Of a stretch of DNA of 64,000 bases, positions 6,916 through 15,073 are shown piece by piece; within the stretch, counting starts at the first letter, position 1; each line of letters starts with the position of its first letter. Both the position numbers and the translations under genes were made by a program. The notes under the pieces are model-generated. The model was given only the letters and a program-made list of their open reading frames with translations. It ran no database searches and had not been told where the DNA came from. Source of the stretch: Nevskia sp. (GTDB lineage Bacteria > Pseudomonadota > Gammaproteobacteria > Nevskiales > Nevskiaceae); contig JALNYU010000009.1 in assembly GCA_023229645.1 (NCBI GenBank), positions 1 to 64,000 of the forward strand. Reading direction: 5' to 3'.

Positions 6916-7043
6916 TGGCCACTTAACACGACGTTGGCGGAAACCGACGAAACGCTGAAGCGAGAATTGCTGCTCGACAAATTTTTGGCCAGCGCAACGG
7001 CCTTGGCATGTTCTCTGCCGCTAGACGGATAGCAGCGGGGCGA

Positions 7044-7059
7044 TGACACAGGTGTCGCA
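7044..7059. promoter_or_regulatory. Enhancer-like palindrome upstream of the sigma-54 activator gene
   Basis: TGACACAGGTGTCGCA resembles the TGCGACA-N2-TGTCGCA palindromes at 9197-9214 and 19133-19150. It lies 117 bp before the activator's ATG, suggesting autoregulation by the AcoR-like protein. Its left half is degenerate. Confidence 0.5.
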
Positions 7060-7175
7060 GCCCGCCGCGTTTCGCACGACCGCAGACCAACGGCGTACAG
7101 TTGGGCTGCGAGATAAAGACAAAACATTAAGAGAGCCGGCGTCCATGCTGGCCAGTAACACGAGGAGGATGTTCC

Positions 7176-9143
7176 ATGAGCACACCGCAACCGCTCTCGC
7201 ATTCCGAGATGATCAATGCGCTCGCGCACGGCAGCTGGGATCGCCGGACCGTTGAGCCGCCGATCGTTCGATCTTGGAAGCGCTCGGCCGATCACTACCA
7301 GCTGGACCCCAGTCGCTCGCACCCGCCGCAGGTCATTTCGGAATTCCGATTACGCGACTATCGGGCGCCGCTGGAGCCTTTGCTGCAGATTGCGCGGCGC
7401 GGCATGGAGAGCTTGTTTTCGCAAGTGCGCGACGCCGGTTACGTGGTATTGCTGACGGACGCCAATGGCGTCACCGTCGATTTCATGAATAACGAGCCCT
7501 TGGACCGCGAACTGCGCCAAGCCGGGCTCTATCTCGGTGCCTGTTGGTCAGAAGAATTGGAAGGCACGTGTGCGGTTGGGCTCTGTGCTGTGGAAAAAGC
7601 GCCGGTGACGGTGCATCACGCCGAGCATTTTCGAAAGCCGAACACAACACTGACCTGCAGCGCCGCGCCAATCCGTTCGGAAACCGGCGAATTGCTTGCG
7701 GTGCTCGACGCATCAGCCCTGTATTCGCCGCACGAAAAACGCAGCCAGCTGCTGATCATGCAAATGGTCGCGGCAACGGTGCGGCAGATCGAAAACGCCT
7801 ATTTCTTGCGCCGCTTCGAGCACCAATGGGTGCTGCGCGTGAATCGCCATAGCGAGTTCATGGAGGTGGCATCGGAAGGCTTGGTCGCGCTTGATGAAGA
7901 CGGCCGGATTCTGGCGGCGAATGCGCCGATTCACCAGCAGATCGCCGAAACGCAGGCGCCATTGGTCGGCCGCCGCGTCGATGATGTCTTCGGCTTGCCG
8001 TTCGGACGCATCGCTGATGCCGCCGCGGCGCCGGTGGTTTTGCACTGGCCGCGCGCGGGTGCGCCATGCTTCGGCCAAGCCCGGGCGCCACACCGGCCGG
8101 TGCTGAGCGCAACGGTGCAAGCTGCGCCGCTGCCTGTACGTGAACGCGGCGGCGACGTGCGCGCACTGCCGGCGCTGGCCGGCGGCGATCCGCAAATGCA
8201 GGCTAGCGTTGAACGCGCGCTGCGCGTGCTCGACAAAGGTATCCCGGTGCTGCTGCATGGCGAAACCGGCACCGGCAAAGAAGTGTTCGCCAAAGCGATA
8301 CACCATGCCAGCAGCCGCGCTGGCGCGGCGTTCGTGGCGCTGAATTGCGCGGCAATTCCTGAATCGTTGATCGAAAGCGAATTGTTTGGTTATCGGGAAG
8401 GTGCGTTCACTGGTGCCCGGGCCAAAGGCGTGCGCGGCAAGATCGCCCAGGCCGATGGCGGCACGCTGTTTCTCGATGAAATCGGCGACATGCCGCTAGC
8501 GCTGCAAACGCGCTTACTGCGGGTGCTGGCTGAACGCGAAGTAATGCCGCTCGGCGCCGAGAAAGCGCAGCCGGTGGATTTGCAGCTGATCTGCGCCACA
8601 CACCGCGATCTCGATGAATTGGTGCGCGATGGCAGTTTCCGACAAGATCTATTTTATCGTCTGAACGCGATGACGTTGAAGCTCCCGGCCTTGCGCGATC
8701 GTGCCGACAAAGCTCAATTAATCAAATCCTTATTGATTGAAGAAGCGCGTGGCTTGCGCCGCGATCAGGCGGCAATAGCCGACGAAACGCTGGCCGTACT
8801 GCTGCGTTATGACTGGCCGGGAAACATCCGGCAACTGCGCAATACGTTGCGTTCGGCGCTGGCGCTCAGCGATACCGGTACGCTCGAACTCGCGCATTTG
8901 CCATCTGAAATCTGCGGTGTACTACGTGATTTATTGCCGCCGCCACAGTTGACCGATCTCGGCTTCGACCGGCGGACGTCGCCGGCCGGAGACAGCCTAT
9001 CGCAGGAAACCGAACTGCTTGCCGCGTTACGGCATTGTCATTGGAACGTGTCCGAAGCAGCCCGATTGCTCGGCTTATCGCGTGCAACCATTTACCGCAA
9101 GATGGTCCGCGAGGGCATTGTCCAACCCAATTATCGAGGTTGA
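7176..9143 (+). CDS. AcoR-like sigma-54-dependent activator (GAF/PAS, AAA+, Fis HTH)
   Basis: A 655-residue enhancer-binding protein. Residues about 25-210 form the AcoR N-terminal sensory part with a GAF-like domain (VVLLTDANGVTVDF…GTCAVGLCAVEKAPVTVHHAEHF). A PAS-like segment follows at about 225-300. The AAA+ domain has Walker A GETGTGKE near 362, the sigma-54 contact loop GAFTGA near 409, and Walker B GGTLFLDEI. The C-terminal Fis-type helix-turn-helix spans about 615-650 (NVSEAARLLGLSRATIYRKM). AcoR/DhaR-type proteins sense small alcohols or ketones and switch on their degradation. The start is preceded by GAGGAGG. It converges on the 9.2-18.8 kb operon, whose promoter is of the sigma-54 type, so that operon is its likely target. 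The inducer is unknown. Confidence 0.9.
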   Translation: MSTPQPLSHSEMINALAHGSWDRRTVEPPIVRSWKRSADHYQLDPSRSHPPQVISEFRLRDYRAPLEPLLQIARRGMESLFSQVRDAGYVVLLTDANGVTVDFMNNEPLDRELRQAGLYLGACWSEELEGTCAVGLCAVEKAPVTVHHAEHFRKPNTTLTCSAAPIRSETGELLAVLDASALYSPHEKRSQLLIMQMVAATVRQIENAYFLRRFEHQWVLRVNRHSEFMEVASEGLVALDEDGRILAANAPIHQQIAETQAPLVGRRVDDVFGLPFGRIADAAAAPVVLHWPRAGAPCFGQARAPHRPVLSATVQAAPLPVRERGGDVRALPALAGGDPQMQASVERALRVLDKGIPVLLHGETGTGKEVFAKAIHHASSRAGAAFVALNCAAIPESLIESELFGYREGAFTGARAKGVRGKIAQADGGTLFLDEIGDMPLALQTRLLRVLAEREVMPLGAEKAQPVDLQLICATHRDLDELVRDGSFRQDLFYRLNAMTLKLPALRDRADKAQLIKSLLIEEARGLRRDQAAIADETLAVLLRYDWPGNIRQLRNTLRSALALSDTGTLELAHLPSEICGVLRDLLPPPQLTDLGFDRRTSPAGDSLSQETELLAALRHCHWNVSEAARLLGLSRATIYRKMVREGIVQPNYRG

Positions 9144-9176
9144 GGCGCGGGATTCTGTAACGGCTTGCACCGTAGA

Positions 9177-9215
9177 TGCGACACCCGCCGCAGCGCCTGC
9201 GACAGGTGTCGCAGG
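9177..9215. promoter_or_regulatory. Palindrome matching the activator-site motif, between convergent genes
   Basis: A half site TGCGACAC (9177-9184) is followed by a near-perfect palindrome CCTGCGACAGGTGTCGCAGG (9196-9215, 9-bp arms, 2-bp centre). It is the best copy of the motif also found at 7044-7059, 19089-19119 and 19133-19150. It lies between the 3' ends of the activator gene and of the operon, where an enhancer is not normally expected. It could also serve as a transcription stop, although it lacks a T-run. Confidence 0.5.
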
Positions 9216-9220
9216 TCAAA

Positions 9221-10093
9221 CTACCAAACGTAGGCGTATTTCAGATTGAAGCTGCGGTTATCGGAATGGCTTTCGGCGTCGAGCGTTGCCGAATAGCGCA
9301 GCGTGATTGATTGATTGGCGAACGTGTGGAAAACCATACCGATGCTGCCGTCAACCGCCCAAGCCCGCGGTGCGCCGTCGCTGGCGCGCGTGTATTCGCT
9401 GTCAACACCGATAAACGGCTCGAAATGCTTGTGCACGCGTAGGCCGAGCCGCTGATTGATGTGATACGTCAAACCCGGCGTAAAGCCATTACTACGCGCA
9501 CTTTGCCAAACGAAGCCGCCGTTGCCGGTCAGGCCCAGTTGCTTTGTGATGCGCCAATCCCAGAACAGGCTGGTTAGGTTTTTCCAGTTGGTATCGCTTA
9601 CCGAATTTGCGCCGACGGGAATCTGCGCGAATGACTGCAAACCCAAGGTTGCATCGGCTGACGGCTTGAACCAGATCGCCGCGCCGGTGATCGGATCACC
9701 GATGCCGCCGTTAAAGCCGCCGGTACCGCCCGCGTTGCGAATACCGATTTCCGGCAATAGCACTTCATAGGCGAGGCCGATGCGGTGATCCCACTCGGGC
9801 GTCCAAAAGCGTACGTATTTCGATAAGCCGACAATAACCTGCCCGGTATCGGCGGCAACACGGTGGCCATCGGCATTCCATACGTGGCCGCTGTCGTTCA
9901 GCTCGGTGTACTGCACGAAGGCGTTGAACGGTTTGAAATCAACCGGCAGGTCGTACTCGTGCGGGCCGATGACATCGAGCGCGATTTGTGCCGATGCTGC
10001 GCCGCTGTAAAGGATGGCCGCAGCAGCGGCCAGCAGGGTACCGCGCCGCAGCGCCGGACGTACCGGCGACTGCAGGGTGGGAAGCGTTTTCAT
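9221..10093 (-). CDS. Outer-membrane channel of the MetA-pathway (phenol-degradation) porin type
   Basis: A 290-residue protein with an N-terminal signal peptide (hydrophobic core at about 18-35, cleavage near GAASAQ). Alternating beta-strand sequence follows, ending in the aromatic terminus …KYAYVW typical of outer-membrane beta-barrels. The pattern of short strands with GxxY and the DxxLPxxGIRN segment resembles the Phenol_MetA_deg/transporter family found in catabolic operons, where such proteins are thought to let substrate through the outer membrane. It is the last gene of the sigma-54 operon, 70 bp after the cytochrome c gene. Family assignment is moderate; the outer-membrane location is more secure. 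Confidence 0.7.
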   Translation of the reverse strand: MKTLPTLQSPVRPALRRGTLLAAAAAILYSGAASAQIALDVIGPHEYDLPVDFKPFNAFVQYTELNDSGHVWNADGHRVAADTGQVIVGLSKYVRFWTPEWDHRIGLAYEVLLPEIGIRNAGGTGGFNGGIGDPITGAAIWFKPSADATLGLQSFAQIPVGANSVSDTNWKNLTSLFWDWRITKQLGLTGNGGFVWQSARSNGFTPGLTYHINQRLGLRVHKHFEPFIGVDSEYTRASDGAPRAWAVDGSIGMVFHTFANQSITLRYSATLDAESHSDNRSFNLKYAYVW

Positions 10094-10163
10094 GATGGTC
10101 TCCTCCAGATCTCGTCTTTAGCGGACTGGTTTTTGTGTTGCGATAGGTGTGTCGCCGCAGCGC

Positions 10164-10511
10164 TTAGGGCGCTGCCGGGGCGGTGCTCCGCAGCGACTGG
10201 ATGTACGCAATCAGTTCCCAAATCTGTTCCGGCGTGAAGCTGGTTCCCCACGGTGGCATCACTTCCGCGCCGCGCCGACCTTCCGTGATCACGGTGAACA
10301 TCTGCTCCGGCGGCAGGCCGTCCGGCGCATTGAGCGCCGGCGCCCGGCCGCCACTGCCTTGGAATCCGTGGCAGTACGCGGCGCACGTTTTATTGAAGCG
10401 CTTGTGGCCAGCTTTGATGTGCTCGGCATCGCTTAAATCGAACGGCGCGGTGTCGGCGTGGGCGAAGCCGGCAACGAACAACAGCACGAAACCTAGATTG
10501 CGTAAACGCAT
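10164..10511 (-). CDS. Small periplasmic c-type cytochrome
   Basis: A 115-residue protein with a signal peptide (about 1-19, ending FAHA) and one haem-binding CAAYCH motif near residues 43-48. The distal methionine ligand is probably in AEVMPPWG near residue 85. It starts 5 bp after the PQQ dehydrogenase stop, so it is very likely that enzyme's electron acceptor, passing electrons on to a terminal oxidase. Class I monohaem size. The match to the PQQ enzyme is inferred from adjacency. Confidence 0.9.
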   Translation of the reverse strand: MRLRNLGFVLLFVAGFAHADTAPFDLSDAEHIKAGHKRFNKTCAAYCHGFQGSGGRAPALNAPDGLPPEQMFTVITEGRRGAEVMPPWGTSFTPEQIWELIAYIQSLRSTAPAAP

Positions 10512-10516
10512 CTGAT

Positions 10517-12190
10517 TTATTCCAACGTAAAGGCGATTAAGGTTGCGCCGCCTGGAAGATCTTTGATTCCAGGAAACGCGCCCGCCAGAAAGCCCGGCGC
10601 GTGCGAGCCCAAGCCGGTGGGGATGACGATGTACTGCTTACCGTTAACCGAATAGCTGATCGGGCCACCGCGGCAGGCCGAGCCAGCGTTGAATTGCCAC
10701 AGCGTTTTGCCGTCATCGCCGTCGTACGCGTAAAGATTGCCGCGCATATCGCCGGTGAAGACCAGACCAGTGCTGGTGGTTAAGGTGCTGCAAAGACCGG
10801 GCATGTCGTAGCGAATCTTCCACTTCTGTGCGCCGGTGATCGGATCAAAAGCGCCGAACCAGCCATCGGCTTTTTTGCCCGGGGGATCGGTCAGGCGGAT
10901 TTCTTCTAGGCCTAAGGTCAGTGCGTTAATCGGCTTCGGGCCGGGTTCTTCCGGTGCCGACGTGATGTAGTTGCAGACTTCCATGCCGTGCGTGTACCAG
11001 AGGCCCGTTTTCGGGTTGTACGCGCCGTGGTTCCAGCTCCGGGCGCCGAGCAAATTCGGGCATAGCAGCTTGCTTTTCTCCACTTCTGGCCGTACCGGAT
11101 TGATCAGCTTGCCGGTTTTCTTGTCGATGCCATCGGTCCAATTCAGATTTTCAGCGTAGCGCCAAACGTTCTGAATCTTGCCGGTATTTTTCTCCAGCAC
11201 GTAGACAAAACCACCTTTGTTTAAATGCACGAGCAAGTCTTGGCCGTCGCGTTTCAGCAGTAACGCTTCGTACGCGGAGTCGAAATCCCAGGAGTCGTTC
11301 TCCACTTCCTGGCGGTGCCATTTGATCTTGCCAGTTTTCGGATCTAAGGCCAGCACCGTTGCCGAATAGAGGTTGTTACCGAGGCGACTGTAAGGGTGGT
11401 AATCCGGCGCCGCGTTGCTGGTGCCGATGTAGATTGTGTCTGAAACCGGATCGTAGGTGCCCGGCATCCACGCTGAGCTGCCCGCGGTCTTGCGACTTTC
11501 ACCGGGCCAGCTTTTGAGATCATCTTTCGGGATCTCGAACGTCCATAGACGCGCACCGGTTTCAGCATCAACTGCGAAAATCTTGCCGATCGTGGGTTGA
11601 TCGCCGCCGGTCGTGCCGCCGAACAGCACGTTGCCCGCCAGCTGCGGCGGGGAGGAAAACAGAGCGCCGGCTTCGTTGCGCTGGTCGGTCAGTTGGGTCG
11701 ACCACAAGGCCTTGCCGGTCTTTTGATCGAGCGCGATGAAGCGGCCGTCCAGCGTTCCTAGAAATACCTTGCCGAGGCCGACAGTGACGCCGCGGCTGGC
11801 CGAACCGTAGAACACTTCTTTAACGATCGGATCCAGCTTTGGCACGTAATGCCATAGCGTCGTGCCCGTATCGGCTTGAATCGCCCAAACGTTGTTATCG
11901 GCGCTGATGTAGTACAGCACGCCGTCAATTTCGATCGGCGTCGCTTGCAGCCCGTGGGTGATATTGCCGGGCTGATGGATCCACGCTACTTTCAGATGCT
12001 TGACGTTGCTTTTGTCGATTTGCTCCAGCGGGCTATAGCGCCAAGCGTTGTAGCTACGATGGTATTGCGGCCAGTTGGTGGGGTCGGCGGAACCAGCTTG
12101 GTCGATACTTGGTGCTGCGGCAGTTGCGGCCAAGCTGGCGGTGGCGATAAGACTCAATAGCGAGGTCCGTATGGACTCTAATAAGCGCAT
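10517..12190 (-). CDS. PQQ-dependent alcohol dehydrogenase (quinoprotein)
   Basis: A 557-residue exported eight-bladed propeller. A signal peptide (about 1-27) is followed by the W-x-x-Y-N…R-Y-S-P-L-x-Q-I start seen in PQQ dehydrogenases. Repeated W-motif blades such as DAETGARLWTF, DPKTGKIKWHR and DGDDGKTLWQF follow. The catalytic aspartate is in NDSWDFDSAYE (Asp302), and a second aspartate lies at +2 (Asp304), the feature associated with lanthanide use in XoxF/PedH-type enzymes. There is no fused cytochrome c domain; a separate one is encoded 5 bp downstream. The start chosen is the ATG at 12190 behind GGAGG, not the ATG four codons earlier. It oxidises a primary or secondary alcohol in the periplasm. 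Substrate unknown. Confidence 0.9.
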   Translation of the reverse strand: MRLLESIRTSLLSLIATASLAATAAAPSIDQAGSADPTNWPQYHRSYNAWRYSPLEQIDKSNVKHLKVAWIHQPGNITHGLQATPIEIDGVLYYISADNNVWAIQADTGTTLWHYVPKLDPIVKEVFYGSASRGVTVGLGKVFLGTLDGRFIALDQKTGKALWSTQLTDQRNEAGALFSSPPQLAGNVLFGGTTGGDQPTIGKIFAVDAETGARLWTFEIPKDDLKSWPGESRKTAGSSAWMPGTYDPVSDTIYIGTSNAAPDYHPYSRLGNNLYSATVLALDPKTGKIKWHRQEVENDSWDFDSAYEALLLKRDGQDLLVHLNKGGFVYVLEKNTGKIQNVWRYAENLNWTDGIDKKTGKLINPVRPEVEKSKLLCPNLLGARSWNHGAYNPKTGLWYTHGMEVCNYITSAPEEPGPKPINALTLGLEEIRLTDPPGKKADGWFGAFDPITGAQKWKIRYDMPGLCSTLTTSTGLVFTGDMRGNLYAYDGDDGKTLWQFNAGSACRGGPISYSVNGKQYIVIPTGLGSHAPGFLAGAFPGIKDLPGGATLIAFTLE

Positions 12191-12229
12191 TTTTTCCTCC
12201 AAATAATCGGTGACAGTGCGAAGTGCTGC

Positions 12230-12766
12230 TTACAACGCTGGGAAGCGTGGATCCCAAAGCAGGCGCTGTTGCGCCTCGCCGTAGGCCATGCCGTTCGGGA
12301 AGCTGACCATCTCCAGTTGCAGGCCCCAGGGCGTGAGGAAATAAACCCAGGTTAGTCCGGTCGCCGGTCCTTCCGTAAACGTGCTCGGTTCACCGAGTAC
12401 GCGCACGTTTTTGGACTTCAGAAAGGCGACCGCAGCATCCATGTCATCGACGTAAAAAGCCAGGTGATGGCCGCCAACGTCGCTATTCAGCGGCGGTTGG
12501 CGTTTTTGCTCCGGCGCGCTGTATTCAAAAATTTCCAAGTTGGTGCCGTTGCCACAGCGAACCATTTGGAAGTCTTTAATTTCAGCGCGCGGATGTACAT
12601 TGAGATGCTCCTTCATCCAATCATCGTCGAACTTGAAGGCGCCGAACCGAAAATAAGGTTCGCAGCCCAAGACATCAACGAAGAAATCAACTGCATCTTT
12701 AAGATTCGGCACGGTCAAACCGAAGTGTTGCAGTCCGCGCATGCCGGGTAGTGTTTGTTTTGTCAT
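12230..12766 (-). CDS. VOC-superfamily metalloenzyme (glyoxalase/extradiol dioxygenase-like)
   Basis: A 178-residue protein with two beta-alpha-beta-beta-beta modules. Likely metal ligands are His in GLQHFGLTV (near 14), His in GGHHLAFYV (near 100) and Glu in GLQLEMVSFP (near 151). These are the pattern of glyoxalase I, fosfomycin-resistance and type I extradiol enzymes. The frame is open far upstream, but the ATG at 12766 is preceded by GGAGGAGCGAT and gives the normal family length. It sits between the GMC oxidoreductase (32 bp) and the PQQ dehydrogenase (39 bp). In this operon it might isomerise, cleave or detoxify a reactive carbonyl. The exact reaction cannot be read from sequence. Confidence 0.85.
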   Translation of the reverse strand: MTKQTLPGMRGLQHFGLTVPNLKDAVDFFVDVLGCEPYFRFGAFKFDDDWMKEHLNVHPRAEIKDFQMVRCGNGTNLEIFEYSAPEQKRQPPLNSDVGGHHLAFYVDDMDAAVAFLKSKNVRVLGEPSTFTEGPATGLTWVYFLTPWGLQLEMVSFPNGMAYGEAQQRLLWDPRFPAL

Positions 12767-12798
12767 TGTTATCGCTCCTCCGCTGGTGTCTATGCTGG

Positions 12799-14373
12799 TT
12801 ACAGCGCTTTGCGCCGCATTTCGCCGGCGATATGCTCGGCTTGGCGGATGGCTAGCGCGACGATCGTTAACGTCGGGTTCGAAGCGGCGCTGGACGTGAA
12901 CTGGCTGCCATCCGACACGAATAGATTCTTGACGTCGTGCGCTTGGCCCCATTGATTGACGACCCCATCGCGCGCTTTCGCGCTCATCCGGTTCGTGCCC
13001 ATGTTGTGGCTGGCCGGGTAGGCCGGCATATCGATGACGCGCGTTGCGCCGACTGCTTCTGAAACTTTCCGCCACTGCGCGAGTCCGTGCGCGGCGATCT
13101 TGTCGTCGTTCTCGTGATAGGTTTTTGTGACGATTGGAATCGGCAGGCCGTACTGATCTTTTTCGCTGCCGTGCAACGTGATGCTGTTCTGTTCGCGGGC
13201 CAGATCTTCGCCGCAAACCCAGACGCAGCTCATGTGGTCGTAATGATCGAGGGCCGAGGTAAACTCACGGCCCCAACCGCCCGGCTTCATAAACGCCGCG
13301 GTGTACGGCAAATGCAGCGCTAGGCCTTCGAGGTAATAGCCGCCGAAAAAGCCGCGGTTGGTGTTTGGCTCTACTTCGTCGGCGATCACGGCCGCGATGT
13401 CGAAGCCACGATACATGTAGACCGGGCCTTTGTGGATCGCCACCGATGCCGCGGTGGCGTGATTCATATAGTTCTTGCCGACTTGGCCAGAGGAATTGGC
13501 CAAGCCTTGTGGGAACTGGCTTGACGCCGAATTCAGCAGCAGCCGCGGGGATTCGATCGAATTGCCAGCAACGCAGACGATGCGGGCTTTCTGGAAGTGA
13601 TGATTGCCGTCTTTATCGGCGTAGAGCACGCCGGTGGCATTGCCGCGTTTGTCGTGCTCGATGCGCAGCGCCATGCTCTGCGGCCTGAGTTCGACATGGC
13701 CGGTGGCCAGCGCTTTCGGAATTTCGGTATAGAGCGTGGACCATTTCGCGCCGATTTTGCAGCCCTGCATGCAGAAGCCGATCTGCAGGCACGCGGGGCG
13801 ATCATCGTACGGTGTTGAGTTTGAAGCGACCGGCCGAATGATTTTCTTATAGCCAACCTTTTTTGCACCAGCAGCAATCACTTTGTAATGATTATTGGCC
13901 GGCATCTCAGGCTGGCCGCTCGCTTTGCTGGTTGTCACCCCCATCTTTTTTTCCGCGAGATCGTAGTACGGCGCAATATCTTGGTAGCCAATCGGCCAAT
14001 CCAAGACGTTGGCGCTTTTGATTTCGCCGTAAACCGAGCGGGTTTGAAAGTCGTGTGGCTGAAACCGTAGCGCAACGCCTGACCAGTGAATCGTCGAACC
14101 ACCGACGCCTTTAACAATCCAGGCTGGTAGATTGGGATAGGTTTTGGTGTGATGCCAACCGCCGGCGGAAATGCGTTTGTCGAGCCAGGAAATCTTGTTG
14201 AACATCGCCCATTCGTCATTCTCAAAATCGTTCAGCGTGTAATGTTGTCCGGCCTCCAGAATAACGACGTCGACCCCGCGTTGCGCCAGTTCATTGGCGA
14301 GCGTGCCGCCGCCGGCGCCTGAGCCGACGATCACGACAACACTATCGTCATCGAGCTTGAATTTTTTTGTCAT
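12799..14373 (-). CDS. GMC-family oxidoreductase (gluconate-dehydrogenase large-subunit type)
   Basis: A 524-residue FAD enzyme. The dinucleotide motif GSGAGGGTLANELAQRG is near residues 17-33, the GMC substrate/FAD loop GVGGSTIHWSGVALRF near 90-105, and the C-terminal active-site region PASHNMGTNRM near 450. A Cys-rich segment CLQIGFCMQGC near 190 is typical of the membrane-associated sugar/polyol dehydrogenases that work with a Tat-exported small subunit. Such a subunit is encoded immediately upstream (30 bp). No own signal peptide is visible, so it is probably carried across the membrane with its partner. It probably oxidises an alcohol or hydroxy acid and passes electrons to cytochromes or quinone. 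Confidence 0.9.
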   Translation of the reverse strand: MTKKFKLDDDSVVVIVGSGAGGGTLANELAQRGVDVVILEAGQHYTLNDFENDEWAMFNKISWLDKRISAGGWHHTKTYPNLPAWIVKGVGGSTIHWSGVALRFQPHDFQTRSVYGEIKSANVLDWPIGYQDIAPYYDLAEKKMGVTTSKASGQPEMPANNHYKVIAAGAKKVGYKKIIRPVASNSTPYDDRPACLQIGFCMQGCKIGAKWSTLYTEIPKALATGHVELRPQSMALRIEHDKRGNATGVLYADKDGNHHFQKARIVCVAGNSIESPRLLLNSASSQFPQGLANSSGQVGKNYMNHATAASVAIHKGPVYMYRGFDIAAVIADEVEPNTNRGFFGGYYLEGLALHLPYTAAFMKPGGWGREFTSALDHYDHMSCVWVCGEDLAREQNSITLHGSEKDQYGLPIPIVTKTYHENDDKIAAHGLAQWRKVSEAVGATRVIDMPAYPASHNMGTNRMSAKARDGVVNQWGQAHDVKNLFVSDGSQFTSSAASNPTLTIVALAIRQAEHIAGEMRRKAL

Positions 14374-14403
14374 TTTCTCTCTCCAGTTCCGAGGATGGCG
14401 GCG

Positions 14404-14991
14404 TTACAACCAATCCAAATCGTCAAAGCCGCGGAATCGATACCCACCTTTCTGCCAAGACGAACCCTCGTAACCGAAGCGCGGCCAGAGTTGCTTGTTG
14501 TTATAGAGGCCAGTGACAAGCCCGCCGCGGATTTTCTGGAAGAACGGGGTTGTCTCCATTGCCTGCAGGAGCGCCACGCGGTCTGTTTCCAGTTCGATCG
14601 CGGCGTAACGATGGTGGTGCTGCGCCTGGGCCGCGGCGTCGAGCGTTGATGCGCCGTCGGAGAGAAGCTTATGCAGCGCTGGATCTGTTTTAGCTTGGCC
14701 GTCGTATGGCGCTAGCGCGGTGACGTAGTAGCTGTCGGCGAGCTGGTCGTGTGGATATAGATCACGCGCCATGCGTAACAGCGTGGTCGCCAGCGGCGCG
14801 CCCAAGGTGGGAAAGGTTTCGGCGTCTGCGAACGCAGGGGGTGTCGCGAGCAGGTTCGGCAACACACCAGCGGCGAGGGTGGCTAAGCCCGTGCCTTGCA
14901 GAAAGCCACGTCGTGATAGTTGGGGTCGTCGCTCGATCAGGCGCATGGTCGGCGCTGCTTCGAGTGGGTTTGTTTTGTTTTTAGTTGTCAT
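14404..14991 (-). CDS. Tat-exported small subunit of a GMC dehydrogenase (gluconate 2-dehydrogenase subunit 3 type)
   Basis: A 195-residue protein with a twin-arginine signal (SRRGFLQGTG, arginines at about 27-28, followed by a hydrophobic stretch and AFA cleavage region). The mature part carries the subunit-3 pattern LLRMARDLYPHDQLADSYY and the C-terminal FGYEGSSWQKGGYRFRGFDDLDWL. These subunits bind and co-export the FAD subunit. The start lies at GGAGGAGCG-ATG, the same leader sequence that precedes the VOC gene. It follows the lipoate-ligase gene by 82 bp and precedes the GMC gene by 30 bp. Confidence 0.88.
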   Translation of the reverse strand: MTTKNKTNPLEAAPTMRLIERRPQLSRRGFLQGTGLATLAAGVLPNLLATPPAFADAETFPTLGAPLATTLLRMARDLYPHDQLADSYYVTALAPYDGQAKTDPALHKLLSDGASTLDAAAQAQHHHRYAAIELETDRVALLQAMETTPFFQKIRGGLVTGLYNNKQLWPRFGYEGSSWQKGGYRFRGFDDLDWL

Positions 14992-15073
14992 CGCTCCTCC
15001 GCGTGGTGATAAAAAGTGCCGACCGGGAGCCGCGCCGCAATGGACGCAGGCTTAGGTCAGTCATCGATAAGGG

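Noticed and set aside
7021..7150. Possible -24/-12 promoter for the activator gene
   Set aside because: No GG-N10-GC element with acceptable flanking bases was found; only the activator-type palindrome is reported.
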